From Pseudomonadota bacterium (lineage in GTDB: Bacteria; Pseudomonadota; Gammaproteobacteria; Burkholderiales; Burkholderiaceae), in the NCBI GenBank assembly GCA_023441105.1, contig JAEZQX010000576.1, forward strand, positions 1 to 61,301: a stretch of 61,301 nucleotides of DNA, read 5' to 3'. Positions 42,429 to 51,798 of the stretch are shown piece by piece (the first letter of the stretch is position 1; each line of letters opens with the position of its first letter). Below the pieces are notes generated by a model that saw only the letters and a list, made by a program, of their open reading frames with translations, ran no database searches and was not told the origin of the DNA. A program made the translations under genes and the position numbers.

Positions 42429-42514
42429 CATTACAACAGGACGGCAGGTGCGGAACAACTCCCGTCGCCTGCCGTGCCGTCGACGTGCGACGACACAACG
42501 CAAAGGAGACATAC

Positions 42515-43552
42515 GTGATCCGACTTGCCATTGACTATTGCCGCGGAAACGCCGGCAGAGCCACCTCGCTGCTGCTCGCCGCCCTGCTGTGGACCGCCAT
42601 GCCGGGCACCATCCAGGCCCAGGCGCCGGCGACCTTCGTCCTGAAGTTCAACCACGTGCTGAGTCCGAAGGAGCCGTTCCATGACGGCTTCAACAAGTGG
42701 GCACAGCGGGTCAACGAACGAACCAAGGGTGGCCTGAAGATCGAAGTGTTCCACAGCGCGCAGCTCGGCAAGGAGGAAGACATCATCGAGCAGATCCGCC
42801 AGGGCGCGAACATCGGCCAGAACACCGATTCGGCACGGCTTGGCAACTACGTGGCAGGCATCGCGGTCGTCAACGGGCCGTACTTCGTCGAGACGCTGGA
42901 GGAGGTCGCCAAGCTGCGCACTTCCCCGACGATGCTCAAGTGGCAGGAGGAGCTGGCCGCGAAGCACGGCCTCAAGGTGATCTCGTTCAACTGGGTGCAG
43001 GGCTATCGTCACTTCTTCACCAACAAGCCGGTGCGCAAGCCCGAGGACCTCAAGGGACTGAGGATTCGCACGCCGCCTGCGCCGATCTGGCAGGAGTCGG
43101 TGCGTGCCCTGGGCGCCACACCGGTGGCCATGGCCTTCACCGAGATGTATCCCGGCCTGCAGCAGCGCGCCATCGACGGCGTGGAACTCGTCTACAACAA
43201 CATTCCAGGCGGCCGGTTCTACGAAGTCCTGAAGCACGCCAGCGAAACACGACACATCATGCTGGTGAACTTTGAGGTCGTCAGCACGAAGTGGTTCGAC
43301 TCGCTGCCCAAGGACTTTCAGCAGATCCTCATGGAGGAAGCGGACAAGGCCGGCGAGGAAGCGTCCGGGCGAATCCTGCAGCTGGAGAAGGAGGTCAAGG
43401 GCCAGTTGCAGACGCGGGGCATGACGGTGGCGGAGGATGTCGATCTCGCCGCCTTCAGGAATGCCGGCGAGAAGGCTTATGAGGCATTGAAGCTGACCGA
43501 GGTGAAGAACGCCGTGCACAAGGAGATCGGCAAGCAGAGCGGCAACCGCTGA
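42515..43552 (+). CDS. dctP: TRAP transporter periplasmic receptor (DctP family)
   Basis: 345 aa from a GTG with AAAGGAG 6-12 bp upstream. Signal peptide: GRATSLLLAALLWTAMPGTIQAQ. DctP landmarks: FVLKFNHVLSPKEPFHDGFNKWA, YFVETLEEV, IRTPPAPIWQESVRALGATPVAMAFTEMYPGLQQRAIDGVE. The conserved Arg (RIRTPP) binds a ligand carboxylate in many DctP proteins. It works with the following small and large permeases to import an organic acid with sodium. The substrate is not predictable beyond a probable carboxylate. Confidence 0.93.
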   Translation: MIRLAIDYCRGNAGRATSLLLAALLWTAMPGTIQAQAPATFVLKFNHVLSPKEPFHDGFNKWAQRVNERTKGGLKIEVFHSAQLGKEEDIIEQIRQGANIGQNTDSARLGNYVAGIAVVNGPYFVETLEEVAKLRTSPTMLKWQEELAAKHGLKVISFNWVQGYRHFFTNKPVRKPEDLKGLRIRTPPAPIWQESVRALGATPVAMAFTEMYPGLQQRAIDGVELVYNNIPGGRFYEVLKHASETRHIMLVNFEVVSTKWFDSLPKDFQQILMEEADKAGEEASGRILQLEKEVKGQLQTRGMTVAEDVDLAAFRNAGEKAYEALKLTEVKNAVHKEIGKQSGNR

Positions 43553-44064
43553 TGGTGGAGCGGCTCCGGGCGGCCTACCGGCGATTCTGCGCCGCCGAGG
43601 CGCGTATCGCCGCTGCGCTGCTGGTGATGATGGTGGCGCTGATCTTCGCCGGCGCCGTCAGCCGTGTCTTCGGTCATCCGCTGAACTGGAGCACCGATGC
43701 GGCAACCTGCCTCTTCGCCTGGGCCTGCTTCCTGTGCGCCGACATCGCCTGGCGCAGCAACGGCATGATGGCCATCGAGCTGGTCACTAGCCGCCTGCCC
43801 TCAGGGCCGCAGCAGTGGCTGCGCTACCTGAACCTGGTCATCATCGCCGCATTCCTGCTCTACGTCATCTGGCTCGGCTTGTCGCTGTCATGGACCAGCA
43901 GGGTGCGCACCTTCCAGGGCATTCCCGGGATCAGCTACTCGTGGGTCACGATGAGCATGCCGGTCGGCGCGGCGCTGCTGCTGCTCACGACCCTGCTGAA
44001 GATCCGCAAGGAGTGGCAGGGACGCGGCAGCGTCCTTGGAGCGGCGGCGGCCGATGTCCTGTAG
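43552..44064 (+). CDS. dctQ: TRAP transporter small permease (DctQ family)
   Basis: 170 aa, four hydrophobic helices: LLVMMVALIFAGAVSRVFG, then the family motif WSTDAATCLFAWACFLCADIAWRSNGMMAIELVT, then two more ending LLLLTTLLKI. It overlaps the DctP gene by 1 bp and precedes DctM by 13 bp. It bridges receptor and large permease in the inner membrane. Confidence 0.9.
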   Translation: MVERLRAAYRRFCAAEARIAAALLVMMVALIFAGAVSRVFGHPLNWSTDAATCLFAWACFLCADIAWRSNGMMAIELVTSRLPSGPQQWLRYLNLVIIAAFLLYVIWLGLSLSWTSRVRTFQGIPGISYSWVTMSMPVGAALLLLTTLLKIRKEWQGRGSVLGAAAADVL

Positions 44065-44077
44065 GGATAGCCTCTAG

Positions 44078-45367
44078 ATGACGCTGGTCCTGATCGCGTT
44101 TGCCATCCTCATGCTGATCGGGATGCCGGTCGCCTTCGCCATCGGCATCTCCGGGCTGGTCTTCTTCTTCCAGCACCCGGAACTGCCCGCCACCATTCCC
44201 GTCCAGCTGACCATCACGGAAACCCAGAACTTCGCGTTGCTCGCCGTCCCCTTGTTCGTGCTGGCGGGAAACTTCATGAATCACTCCGGCATCACCGAGA
44301 AGCTGCTGACGCTCGCTTCGGTGCTCACCGGACGGATGCATGGCGGCCTGGCCCAGGTGTCGATTGCCCTGTCCACCTTGATGAGCGGGGTGACCGGCTC
44401 TTGCATCGCCGACGCAGCGATGAACAGCCGGCTGCTTGGACCGGCGATGCTCAAGCGCGGCTTCTCGAAGGGGTACGCAGCGGGAGTGCTTGCGTTCGGT
44501 TCGCTGATGGCGCCGATCATTCCACCAGGCATCGGCTTCATTCTCTACGGCACCGTCGGCCAGGTATCGATTGGCCGCCTGTTCGCCGCGGGAGTCATCC
44601 CGGGAGTCCTCCTGTGGGCGGCGCTTGCGGTGACGATTTCGTTCACGGCGAGAAGGCGTGGATACAAGCCGGAGCGGAACCGGCGCCCGGCGCTGCGCGA
44701 GCTCGGCGGCGCGGTTTGGGGAGGCGTGTGGGCGATCCTGTTCCCGGTGATCCTGCTGCTGGGACTGCGCTTCGGAATCTTCACGCCTTCTGAGATCGGC
44801 GCCTTCGCAGTCGTCTACGCCGTGCTCATCGGCGTTCTGGTCTACCGCAAGCTCGATCGTGCCAGCATCGGCCAGGCGCTCGAGGGCAGCCTGGTGGATG
44901 TCGGCTCCGTGATGTTCCTGCTGGCGCTGTCGGCGATCTTCGGCTACGGCATCGTCTTCGAGCGTGTTCCCGAGGCCATCTCCGCCGGAATGCTGGCCCT
45001 CACCGACAGCCCCCAGGTGGTGATGGTGCTCATCGTGACGTTCATCCTGCTGGCCGGCACGTTCATGGAAGGCTCGGTGCTGATCATCATGCTGACGCCG
45101 ATCTTCCTGCCGCTCGTCACGCAGTACGGCATCGACCCGGTCCATTTCGGCCTGGTCTTCATCATCGCCGCCACCATCGGCAACTTCACCCCGCCGGTGG
45201 GTGCCGCCATGTTCGCCGTCTGCCAGATTCTGCGCTGTCCCATCGGAACCTACACCCGCGAGTCGCTCCCGTTCCTGCTGGCCGTCTCGGCCGTCTCGCT
45301 GCTGCTGGTCTTCGTGCCGGATGTGGTGCTGTGGCTGCCTGACTGGATCTTCGGGAAGGATCTGTAA
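44078..45367 (+). CDS. dctM: TRAP transporter large permease (DctM family)
   Basis: 429 aa, about 12 hydrophobic segments. Motifs: LIGMPVAFAIGISGLVFF at the N-terminus, LAVPLFVLAGNFMNHSGITEKLL, GCIADAAMNSRLLGPAML-type stretch and FGLVFIIAATIGNFTPPVGAAMF near the C-terminus. It is the sodium-coupled channel for the organic acid bound by DctP. It ends 4 bp before the convergent FGGY kinase gene. Confidence 0.93.
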   Translation: MTLVLIAFAILMLIGMPVAFAIGISGLVFFFQHPELPATIPVQLTITETQNFALLAVPLFVLAGNFMNHSGITEKLLTLASVLTGRMHGGLAQVSIALSTLMSGVTGSCIADAAMNSRLLGPAMLKRGFSKGYAAGVLAFGSLMAPIIPPGIGFILYGTVGQVSIGRLFAAGVIPGVLLWAALAVTISFTARRRGYKPERNRRPALRELGGAVWGGVWAILFPVILLLGLRFGIFTPSEIGAFAVVYAVLIGVLVYRKLDRASIGQALEGSLVDVGSVMFLLALSAIFGYGIVFERVPEAISAGMLALTDSPQVVMVLIVTFILLAGTFMEGSVLIIMLTPIFLPLVTQYGIDPVHFGLVFIIAATIGNFTPPVGAAMFAVCQILRCPIGTYTRESLPFLLAVSAVSLLLVFVPDVVLWLPDWIFGKDL

Positions 45368-45371
45368 GGAA

Positions 45372-46934
45372 CTACTGCTGCACGGTTGCACGCGCTTCAT
45401 GCAACGCATGCATCGTGTCCTCGACCGCCGGATAGAAGGACTTGTAGAGCCGGAACATCCGGTCGTAGATGGCCGTCGCCGCCGGCCGCGGCCTGGCCCG
45501 AGGCACCAGCGTCACCCAGCCGCGCCGGACGTCCTCATCCGTCACCATGCCGACTCCATAGGCGGCAAGGATGGCCGCACCCATCGCCGCTTCGACGTCC
45601 TGCTCGATGGTCAGCACCGGTCGGCCAGTGACGTCGGCGACGATCTGCATCCACAGATCGGAATGAGTGGCACCGCCGACGACGACAAGATTCTGGTCGA
45701 GATTGCCGGCGCCGAGCGCCGCGGCCTCCATGTTGTGGCGCAGGGCGAAGGTGACGCCCTCGAGGACCGCACGATAGAGATGTTGACGCTGGTGAAAGAG
45801 CGTAAGCCCGACAAACGAGCCACTCGCCTTGGCGTCCCAGACCGGGCTGCGCTCGCCCATGAGGTAGGGCAGGAAGAGGAGCCCGTCGGAACCAGCCGGA
45901 ACGCCCCGCGCATCGGCCTCGAGCAGATCGTGCATGTCGAGGCTTCGTGCCTGCGCCAGGGCGGCGGCATCGCGACAGAACTGCTCCCGGAACCAGGTCA
46001 CTGCGGCGCCGGCAGTGATGGCGCCGCCGAAGACGTAGTTGTCGCGCGCCTCGCCGAACACATTGGGCATGCTCACCAATCCGTGCCGAGGGTCGACATG
46101 CTGGCTGATGAAGCCCCAGCACATGCTCGAGCCGATCATTGCGACATGTTGCCCGGGACGGCTCACGCCGGCGGCCAGGGTGGCGACCGCCGCATCGACA
46201 CCTCCGGCGACGACCGGCGTGCTTGTCGGGAGACCAAGCGTCGCAGCGGCCGACGCCGTCAGGCCCCCCACCACGTCGCTGGAACGGACCAGGCGCTCCG
46301 GCATCATCGGAACAGGGATGCCCAGCGCGTCGAGCATCTCCCGGGACCATCCCCCAACCTTCATGTCATAGACGCCGCCGATGTTGCCTGCCGAAGACCG
46401 ATCCACGGCCAGCTCGCCGGTCAAGGCATGGATCACGAACGCATTGGGTGGCAGGAAGTAGCGCGTCCGAGAGAACACGTCCGGCCGGTTGTTCCGCAGC
46501 CACAGCATCTTCGTATAGCCGTAGTAGCTGTCGATTCCGTTGCCGGTGATCAGGCCGAGCCGTTCCACGTCCAAAGTCTTGCGCACCCACTCGACTTCGT
46601 CGGTTGCGCGGCGATCCATCCAGATGAGGCAGGGATGCAGGGGCTGCATTCGCTCATCCACCGGAATGCCGGAGCCGCCGTAAAGACTGCTTATGCAGAC
46701 GGCGCTCACGTCGCCGGCAGCGAACCCCGGAACGTCCTTGGCACGCGCCACGCAGCCGGCTACGCACTCGACGACGGCATCCAGCCAGACGGAGGGCCAC
46801 TGCTCCGCCCAGAGCGGCCGGGGGGTGTCCACCCGGTAGCTCCTGACGTGCTGCGTGACGATGCGGCCGCGTTCGTCGCACAGCAGCGCCTTGGTGCTCT
46901 GCGTGCCGATGTCGACACCGATCACATAGCTCAT
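45372..46934 (-). CDS. FGGY-family carbohydrate kinase (xylulokinase-like)
   Basis: 520 aa from the ATG at 46934 (MSYVIGVDIGTQSTKALLCD, the phosphate-1 motif); 24 in-frame bases upstream are unlikely. GGVDAAVATLAAGVSRPGQH and VGGATHSDLWMQIVADVTGRPV are FGGY ATPase-core motifs. These kinases phosphorylate ketoses, polyols or glycerol; the xylulokinase branch is the closest pattern. It is the last gene of the sulfatase-ABC operon, 27 bp after the dehydrogenase, which fits ketose phosphorylation following polyol oxidation. Confidence 0.88.
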   Translation of the reverse strand: MSYVIGVDIGTQSTKALLCDERGRIVTQHVRSYRVDTPRPLWAEQWPSVWLDAVVECVAGCVARAKDVPGFAAGDVSAVCISSLYGGSGIPVDERMQPLHPCLIWMDRRATDEVEWVRKTLDVERLGLITGNGIDSYYGYTKMLWLRNNRPDVFSRTRYFLPPNAFVIHALTGELAVDRSSAGNIGGVYDMKVGGWSREMLDALGIPVPMMPERLVRSSDVVGGLTASAAATLGLPTSTPVVAGGVDAAVATLAAGVSRPGQHVAMIGSSMCWGFISQHVDPRHGLVSMPNVFGEARDNYVFGGAITAGAAVTWFREQFCRDAAALAQARSLDMHDLLEADARGVPAGSDGLLFLPYLMGERSPVWDAKASGSFVGLTLFHQRQHLYRAVLEGVTFALRHNMEAAALGAGNLDQNLVVVGGATHSDLWMQIVADVTGRPVLTIEQDVEAAMGAAILAAYGVGMVTDEDVRRGWVTLVPRARPRPAATAIYDRMFRLYKSFYPAVEDTMHALHEARATVQQ

Positions 46935-46961
46935 GACGTCGACGATGCCGCGGGGCATCGG

Positions 46962-48065
46962 TCAGGGCTGGGCTGGAACATCATCCTCCCCGGGCTTCAG
47001 GAGCACCTTGATCGAGTCGAGTGAATCGGCCATGGCGATCGCCTCGATCCAGCGCTCCAGCGGATAGGCGTGGGTGACGATGCCCTGGGAGGTGACAAGC
47101 TTGCGACGCAGGAGGTCGATCGCGATCGGATAGCAGTACGGTCCGAGGTGGGCTCCGCGGATGTCGAGCTCCTTCCGGTCTCCGATGATCGACCAGTCCG
47201 CGGTGGTGTCCTTGCCGAAAACCGAGAACTCGACGAAACGCCCGAGCTTGCGGATCAGCTCGAGCCCCTGGACCGGTCCGCTGGGCGAGCCGGTCGCCTC
47301 GATGTAGACGTCGCAGCCATAGCCATCCGTCAAGCCCCGGACGATGGCAGCGGCATCTTCGCCGGCAGGATCGATGACCACATCCGCGCCATAGCGAAGC
47401 GCGAGATTCCGCCGCTGCTCCACCATGTCGATCACGATGAGCTTGCGGGGCGTCTTCAGCCGCGCGACCTGCACCATCATCAGCCCGATGGGCCCGGCTC
47501 CTGCGATGACCACGACATCGTCGAGCTGGATGTCGCCGCGATTGACCGCATGCACGGCGCAAGACAGCGGCTCGATGATCGCCGCATCCTCGAGCGATAC
47601 CTCGGCCGGGATCTTGTGCACGATCGCCGTGGCGGGGATACGCATGAATTGCGCCATGCCGCCGTCCGCCACCTCGCGCTGGAAGCCGAAGATATTGTGC
47701 ACTTCGCACATCCAGTACTTCCCCGAACGGCAATAGCGGCACCGCTCGCACGGTACGATCTGTTCCGCGATGACCCGATCGCCCTGGGCGACACCGAAAT
47801 GCGCGGCGGCATCGGAACCAAGCTCCTCGACATGACCGAAGAACTCGTGCCCCGGCACGACAGGTGCCTTGACCCAGGGGTTGTCTCCGCCCCAGAACAT
47901 CTTGGCCCCGGACCAGCACTTGCAGTCGCTGGCACAGATGCCGCAGGCCTTGATGCGGATGATCATCTCTCGCGGGCCAGGGCGAGGCCGGGCGATCCTC
48001 TCCACCCGGTAATCCTTCGGCCCGTGGCAGACGATCGCGGTCATCCGGCCATTGGTGCTCGTCAC
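46962..48065 (-). CDS. Zinc-dependent medium-chain dehydrogenase (sorbitol/threonine-type)
   Basis: 367 aa from a GTG with AAGGAGGAG just upstream, which decides the start over the longer reading to 48119. Catalytic zinc region KACGICASDCKCW plus GHEFFGHVEELG; structural zinc cysteines CERCRYCRSGKYWMC; NAD-binding VVIAGAGPIGLMMVQVA. Members oxidise sorbitol, threitol, threonine or other polyols with NAD. It sits between the ABC receptor and FGGY kinase, suggesting oxidation of the imported, desulfated alcohol to a ketose. Confidence 0.9.
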   Translation of the reverse strand: MTSTNGRMTAIVCHGPKDYRVERIARPRPGPREMIIRIKACGICASDCKCWSGAKMFWGGDNPWVKAPVVPGHEFFGHVEELGSDAAAHFGVAQGDRVIAEQIVPCERCRYCRSGKYWMCEVHNIFGFQREVADGGMAQFMRIPATAIVHKIPAEVSLEDAAIIEPLSCAVHAVNRGDIQLDDVVVIAGAGPIGLMMVQVARLKTPRKLIVIDMVEQRRNLALRYGADVVIDPAGEDAAAIVRGLTDGYGCDVYIEATGSPSGPVQGLELIRKLGRFVEFSVFGKDTTADWSIIGDRKELDIRGAHLGPYCYPIAIDLLRRKLVTSQGIVTHAYPLERWIEAIAMADSLDSIKVLLKPGEDDVPAQP

Positions 48066-48121
48066 GATCTCCTCCTTGCGCCTTCTATTGTCGGGCGTCG
48101 CTGCGTGCGCAACCGGCAACC

Positions 48122-49153
48122 CTACTTCCGCAGCTTCCTTGCTGCTTCGACGATCGGCAATCCCGCCGCAATCGCCCCTTTGAGGTCCGGCACCTTGTCA
48201 TAGGCACCGCCGGCCACGAACACCTGGGCCGTCTCGGTCAGCGCCTTCTCGCTGGAGCCGTTCCTCATGTCGGCGAGCGCCTGGTCGAGCGTCTGGTAAT
48301 CCCGGTAGTCGAGCGTATAGCGCGCCTTGGTCTCGTCGCCCTCGATCCCGACGTCCTTGTAGAACTCCAGCAGGTGCTTCACCGCCTTCTCGCGGTCCGA
48401 CATGATCAGCTCGTTGGCCCTGAAGGCGGCCTCGATGAACCTGGCGGCGGCCTCCGGATTCTCCTTGGCGAACCGGGTCGTGACGACATAGGGGTCGATG
48501 ACGGAGCTCTTGGCGACGGCACCGTCACAGACCACCTCGAAGTTCGCCTTGTCCATCACCAGGTCGTAGTCGGGCGACGAGTCGGTGGTACCGGACGCCA
48601 CCTCCCCGGACCTCAGCGACTGCCGCGTCACCGGCGGGGCGAGCGGCACGACCTTCATCTTCTCGGGGTCTGCGCCGAAGTGCTTCGCGCAGGCGAACAG
48701 GACCTGGCTCCAGGTGCTGTTGGGAACCGATCCGATCGGCTTGCTCATCAGCACCTGCTTGGGACTGCTGCCCTTCAGCGCATCCTTGCGCATGATCAGC
48801 TTGATGTTCCGGTCTTCCTTCATCATGGTGCCGGCCGGAATGAGCCCGAACTTGGCCCAGCCGGTTATCGCCGGCGGAGAACCGATCCAACCACCCTGCC
48901 AGTCACCGGCAGCACCTGACGCGAGCGCCGCGCCACCGTTCGGGAAGTACTGGATCTTTGCGTCGATGCCGGCGTCGGCGAAGTAGTTGAGCTTCTTGGC
49001 CAGCCATATCGGGAAGCCGGCCTCGTTGGCCTGGCTGATCAGCACCATGGGCACCGGTGATTTCGATTGCGCCAGCAAGATGGCGGGCGCGGCCGAAAGC
49101 ACGACCGCCGCAACCGACATTGCCACACCCGCTACCCGCCTTGCGATCCTCAT
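48122..49153 (-). CDS. SsuA/TauA/NMT1-type ABC substrate-binding protein
   Basis: 343 aa from the ATG at 49153. Signal peptide: RIARRVAGVAMSVAAVVLSAAPAILLAQ. Mature region starts VPMVLISQANEAGFPIWLAKKLNYFADAGIDAKI, the NMT1/SsuA-like pattern of receptors for sulfonates, nitrate, taurine, aromatic acids and sulfate esters. GGAALASGAAGDWQGGWIGSP is the substrate-pocket region. It is 28 bp from the ATPase gene in a seven-gene operon. The adjoining arylsulfatase suggests a sulfate-ester ligand. Confidence 0.88.
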   Translation of the reverse strand: MRIARRVAGVAMSVAAVVLSAAPAILLAQSKSPVPMVLISQANEAGFPIWLAKKLNYFADAGIDAKIQYFPNGGAALASGAAGDWQGGWIGSPPAITGWAKFGLIPAGTMMKEDRNIKLIMRKDALKGSSPKQVLMSKPIGSVPNSTWSQVLFACAKHFGADPEKMKVVPLAPPVTRQSLRSGEVASGTTDSSPDYDLVMDKANFEVVCDGAVAKSSVIDPYVVTTRFAKENPEAAARFIEAAFRANELIMSDREKAVKHLLEFYKDVGIEGDETKARYTLDYRDYQTLDQALADMRNGSSEKALTETAQVFVAGGAYDKVPDLKGAIAAGLPIVEAARKLRK

Positions 49154-49181
49154 GACGTTCTCCTTGGTGGTAGGAACTGAC

Positions 49182-50006
49182 CTACTGGCGCACGATCTCG
49201 GCCCGGATGAGCTCCCAGATCTCGCGTTTCGCCTCCATGAAGGAGGCGTGGTTGCCTGCCTCCTCGATCTCCAGGCCCCGCCATTCGGCGTCCCGGGGAA
49301 TGCCGATGATCCGCTTGATGCGTCCCGGCCTGCTCGACATGATGACCACCCGGTCACCGAGATAGACCGCTTCCTCGACGCTATGGGTGATGAACATGAC
49401 CGTGTAGTTCATCACCCGGCGCAAGCGCGAAACTTCCTCCTGCAGGACCGTCCTCGTCTGCGCGTCCAGGGCGCCAAAGGGCTCGTCCATGAGCAGGATG
49501 TCGGGTCGCACGACCAGCGCCCGGGCGATCGCGACGCGCTGCTGCATGCCGCCGGAGAGCTGGTGGGGATAGGCGTGGCGAAACTGCGCAAGCCCCATGA
49601 ACTCGAGCTGCTCCGTCACCCGCCGCTCGCGATCCCCGCGCTCGACGCCGGCCACATCGAGGCCGAAGCCGATGTTCTGCGCAACGGTCTCCGATGGAAA
49701 CAGTGCGAACCGCTGGAAGACCACTGTCCTTCGCGGCCCCGCCGGGCCGGCCGCGGCCCCATCGACGAGGATCTCGCCGCTGCTCGGCGCATCCAGTCCG
49801 GCGGCGATCATCATCAGGGTGGACTTGCCGCATCCCGAGGGACCGACCACGGTGACGAACTCCCCCTTCTCGATGGCAAGGTCGCAACGCTCCAGCGCCA
49901 CCACGTCGCCGCCCCGGGTCTTGAAGGTCTTGCTGACGCCCCGTATCTCCATCTTGGGCGGGTCGATCCGGTCCTGAAGGGCTGGCGCGGTGGCGTTCAT
50001 GAACAT
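49182..50006 (-). CDS. SsuB/TauB-type ABC ATPase
   Basis: 274 aa. Walker [11 protein letters not shown] (about residue 51), Q-loop [21 protein letters not shown], signature [19 protein letters not shown], Walker [12 protein letters not shown] and the H-loop in [11 protein letters not shown]. The short C-terminus without a TOBE domain is characteristic of the nitrate/sulfonate/taurine group. It energises two permeases that follow the sulfatase, and the receptor downstream. Confidence 0.92.
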   Translation of the reverse strand: MFMNATAPALQDRIDPPKMEIRGVSKTFKTRGGDVVALERCDLAIEKGEFVTVVGPSGCGKSTLMMIAAGLDAPSSGEILVDGAAAGPAGPRRTVVFQRFALFPSETVAQNIGFGLDVAGVERGDRERRVTEQLEFMGLAQFRHAYPHQLSGGMQQRVAIARALVVRPDILLMDEPFGALDAQTRTVLQEEVSRLRRVMNYTVMFITHSVEEAVYLGDRVVIMSSRPGRIKRIIGIPRDAEWRGLEIEEAGNHASFMEAKREIWELIRAEIVRQ

Positions 50007-50033
50007 GTCGGCATGTGAATCATTCGGGCTGAA

Positions 50034-50912
50034 TCACTCGGGCAGACGAGCCTCCGCCGAGGTCCAGGGCAACAAGCGCCGCTGCAACCACTGCAGGCCC
50101 GCGTCGATCAGGAACCCGAGCGCGCCGATGGTCATCATGCCGACCAGGATGGTGGCGGCCGAGTCGTTGATCTGCCCCTGCGAGATCAGGAAGCCCAAGC
50201 CTTCCTTCCCGACCACCAGTTCAGCGCCCACCAGTGCCATCCAGCCGTTGCTGACGGCGATCCGGACTCCGGTGAAGATGCTCGGCGCGGCAGCAGGCAG
50301 GACCACGCGCCTGAGCATCGTCGCTGAGCCAGCGCCCAGCGTCCTGGCCGCGCGGACCAGCGTGCCGTCGACCTGGCTGACCCCCAGTTGCGAGTTGATG
50401 ACACAGGCAGGGAATGCGGCGATGAAGACGATCAGGGCCTGCGTTGTCGTCGAGGCGCCGAGCCACAACACGGCGATCGGAACCCAGGCGAACGGTGGTA
50501 TGTAGCGCAGCAATTCGAAAGTGGGGGTGATCAAGGCGCGCGTCGGCGGCAGCCACCCGAGGGCGATTCCTATCGGCATGCCGAGGAGGATGCCCGCCGC
50601 GACACCGAGGACCCAGCGCTGCAAGGAGGCTGCCGCGTGCCCGGACAGCGTGCTGCCACTGAACGGCTCGATCACCAGCGCAGCGAAGCGCGCGGCAACA
50701 TCGGCCGGCGAGGGCAGGACTCGTGGCGGCAGGAAGCCCGGGATCGCCGTCGCGACCCACCAGGCCAGCAACACCGCGACCAGCGCCGCGCAGCCGTAGG
50801 CTGCCGGTTGCGACAACAACGGTCGGCGAGGGCTGCCTGCAGTCCCGGTCGCCGGCGTGGCCGCCAGCGAGGCCGCTCCCGCCCCCACGCCGGACTGGAG
50901 GTCGCGCCCCAC
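50034..50912 (-). CDS. SsuC/TauC-type ABC permease (second)
   Basis: 292 aa from a GTG at 50912, 1 bp after the preceding permease's stop; the long upstream reading overlaps that gene. A hydrophobic core with FSGSTLSGHAAASLQRWVLGVAAGILLGMPIGIALG and the EAA-type loop VRAARTLGAGSATMLRRVVLPAAAPSIFTG is characteristic. Paired with a distinct permease (50914), so the channel is probably heterodimeric. Confidence 0.88.
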   Translation of the reverse strand: MGRDLQSGVGAGAASLAATPATGTAGSPRRPLLSQPAAYGCAALVAVLLAWWVATAIPGFLPPRVLPSPADVAARFAALVIEPFSGSTLSGHAAASLQRWVLGVAAGILLGMPIGIALGWLPPTRALITPTFELLRYIPPFAWVPIAVLWLGASTTTQALIVFIAAFPACVINSQLGVSQVDGTLVRAARTLGAGSATMLRRVVLPAAAPSIFTGVRIAVSNGWMALVGAELVVGKEGLGFLISQGQINDSAATILVGMMTIGALGFLIDAGLQWLQRRLLPWTSAEARLPE

Positions 50913-50913
50913 G

Positions 50914-51768
50914 CTAGATTCCCTCCCGCGCCCAAGGCGCGAGCAGGCGGGCAAGCAGCTGCATGCCGATCGAGAACAAGGCGCCCAGAACACCGATGAT
51001 GCCCATCGCCACCAGCAAAATGCCGACGTCGAGCGTCCGTGAAGCATTGAGCGCGATATAGCCCAGTCCGGCGGTTGCTGCCACCAGTTCCGCCGCCACC
51101 AAGGTCGTCCAGGCGTTGCCCAGCGCAATGCGCGCGCCGGCGACGAGCGTCGGCAGCGCGGTCTTGCAGACAACGCGCCTGAGGATCTGGAAATTGCTCG
51201 CGCCCAGCGACCTTGCTGCGCGCAACAGGATGTCGTCGATGGAGTAGACCGCCTGCATCGAGTTCATCACCCAGGGAACGATGGCGGCGATGAAGACAAC
51301 GAATACTCGCGCCGGCTCCCCTATTCCGAGCCAGAGGATTGCCAGCGGGATCCAGGCAAGCGGCGGAACCGGCCGAAGAAGCTGGAAGACCGGAAACATG
51401 ATCCAGCGGGCCTTGCGCCACCAGCCCATGGCGATGCCGACCGGAACGCCGACAAGCCCGGCGAGCAGCCAGCCCCCGATGACGACTTGGAGGCTGGCGA
51501 GCACATGCTCCCCGAGACTGCTGCCGAGGTAGCGGCGCGAGAACAGACGCACCAGCGAGTCCCAGACCTCCTGCGGCGGTGGCAGGAACAGAGGCGGCAC
51601 GAGGCGTGCCGGACCGGTGACCAGCCACCATGCGGCGACAATTCCCGCGACGGATGCGATGGCGGCGGCCCACCAGGCCGGGCGCGAGAGCTGCCGCCGC
51701 CAGAAGGAAACCGTCGCGTCTTCACCCGGCGCCGATAGCGCCAGCGGCAGGGAATTGGCCAGGCTCAT
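50914..51768 (-). CDS. SsuC/TauC-type ABC permease (first)
   Basis: 284 aa: six helices, FSRRYLGSSLGEHVLASLQVVIGGWLLAGLVG, and the loop LRAARSLGASNFQILRRVVCKTALPTLVAGARIALGNAW (EAA motif). ATG at 51768 begins a short polar tail MSLANSLPLALSAP. Its gene lies 30 bp after the sulfatase. Most SsuC/TauC systems use one permease as a homodimer; two non-identical copies here are unusual. Confidence 0.9.
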   Translation of the reverse strand: MSLANSLPLALSAPGEDATVSFWRRQLSRPAWWAAAIASVAGIVAAWWLVTGPARLVPPLFLPPPQEVWDSLVRLFSRRYLGSSLGEHVLASLQVVIGGWLLAGLVGVPVGIAMGWWRKARWIMFPVFQLLRPVPPLAWIPLAILWLGIGEPARVFVVFIAAIVPWVMNSMQAVYSIDDILLRAARSLGASNFQILRRVVCKTALPTLVAGARIALGNAWTTLVAAELVAATAGLGYIALNASRTLDVGILLVAMGIIGVLGALFSIGMQLLARLLAPWAREGI

Positions 51769-51798
51769 CGCGTTGCGCTCTCCGGTCCCTTGGCCGCC

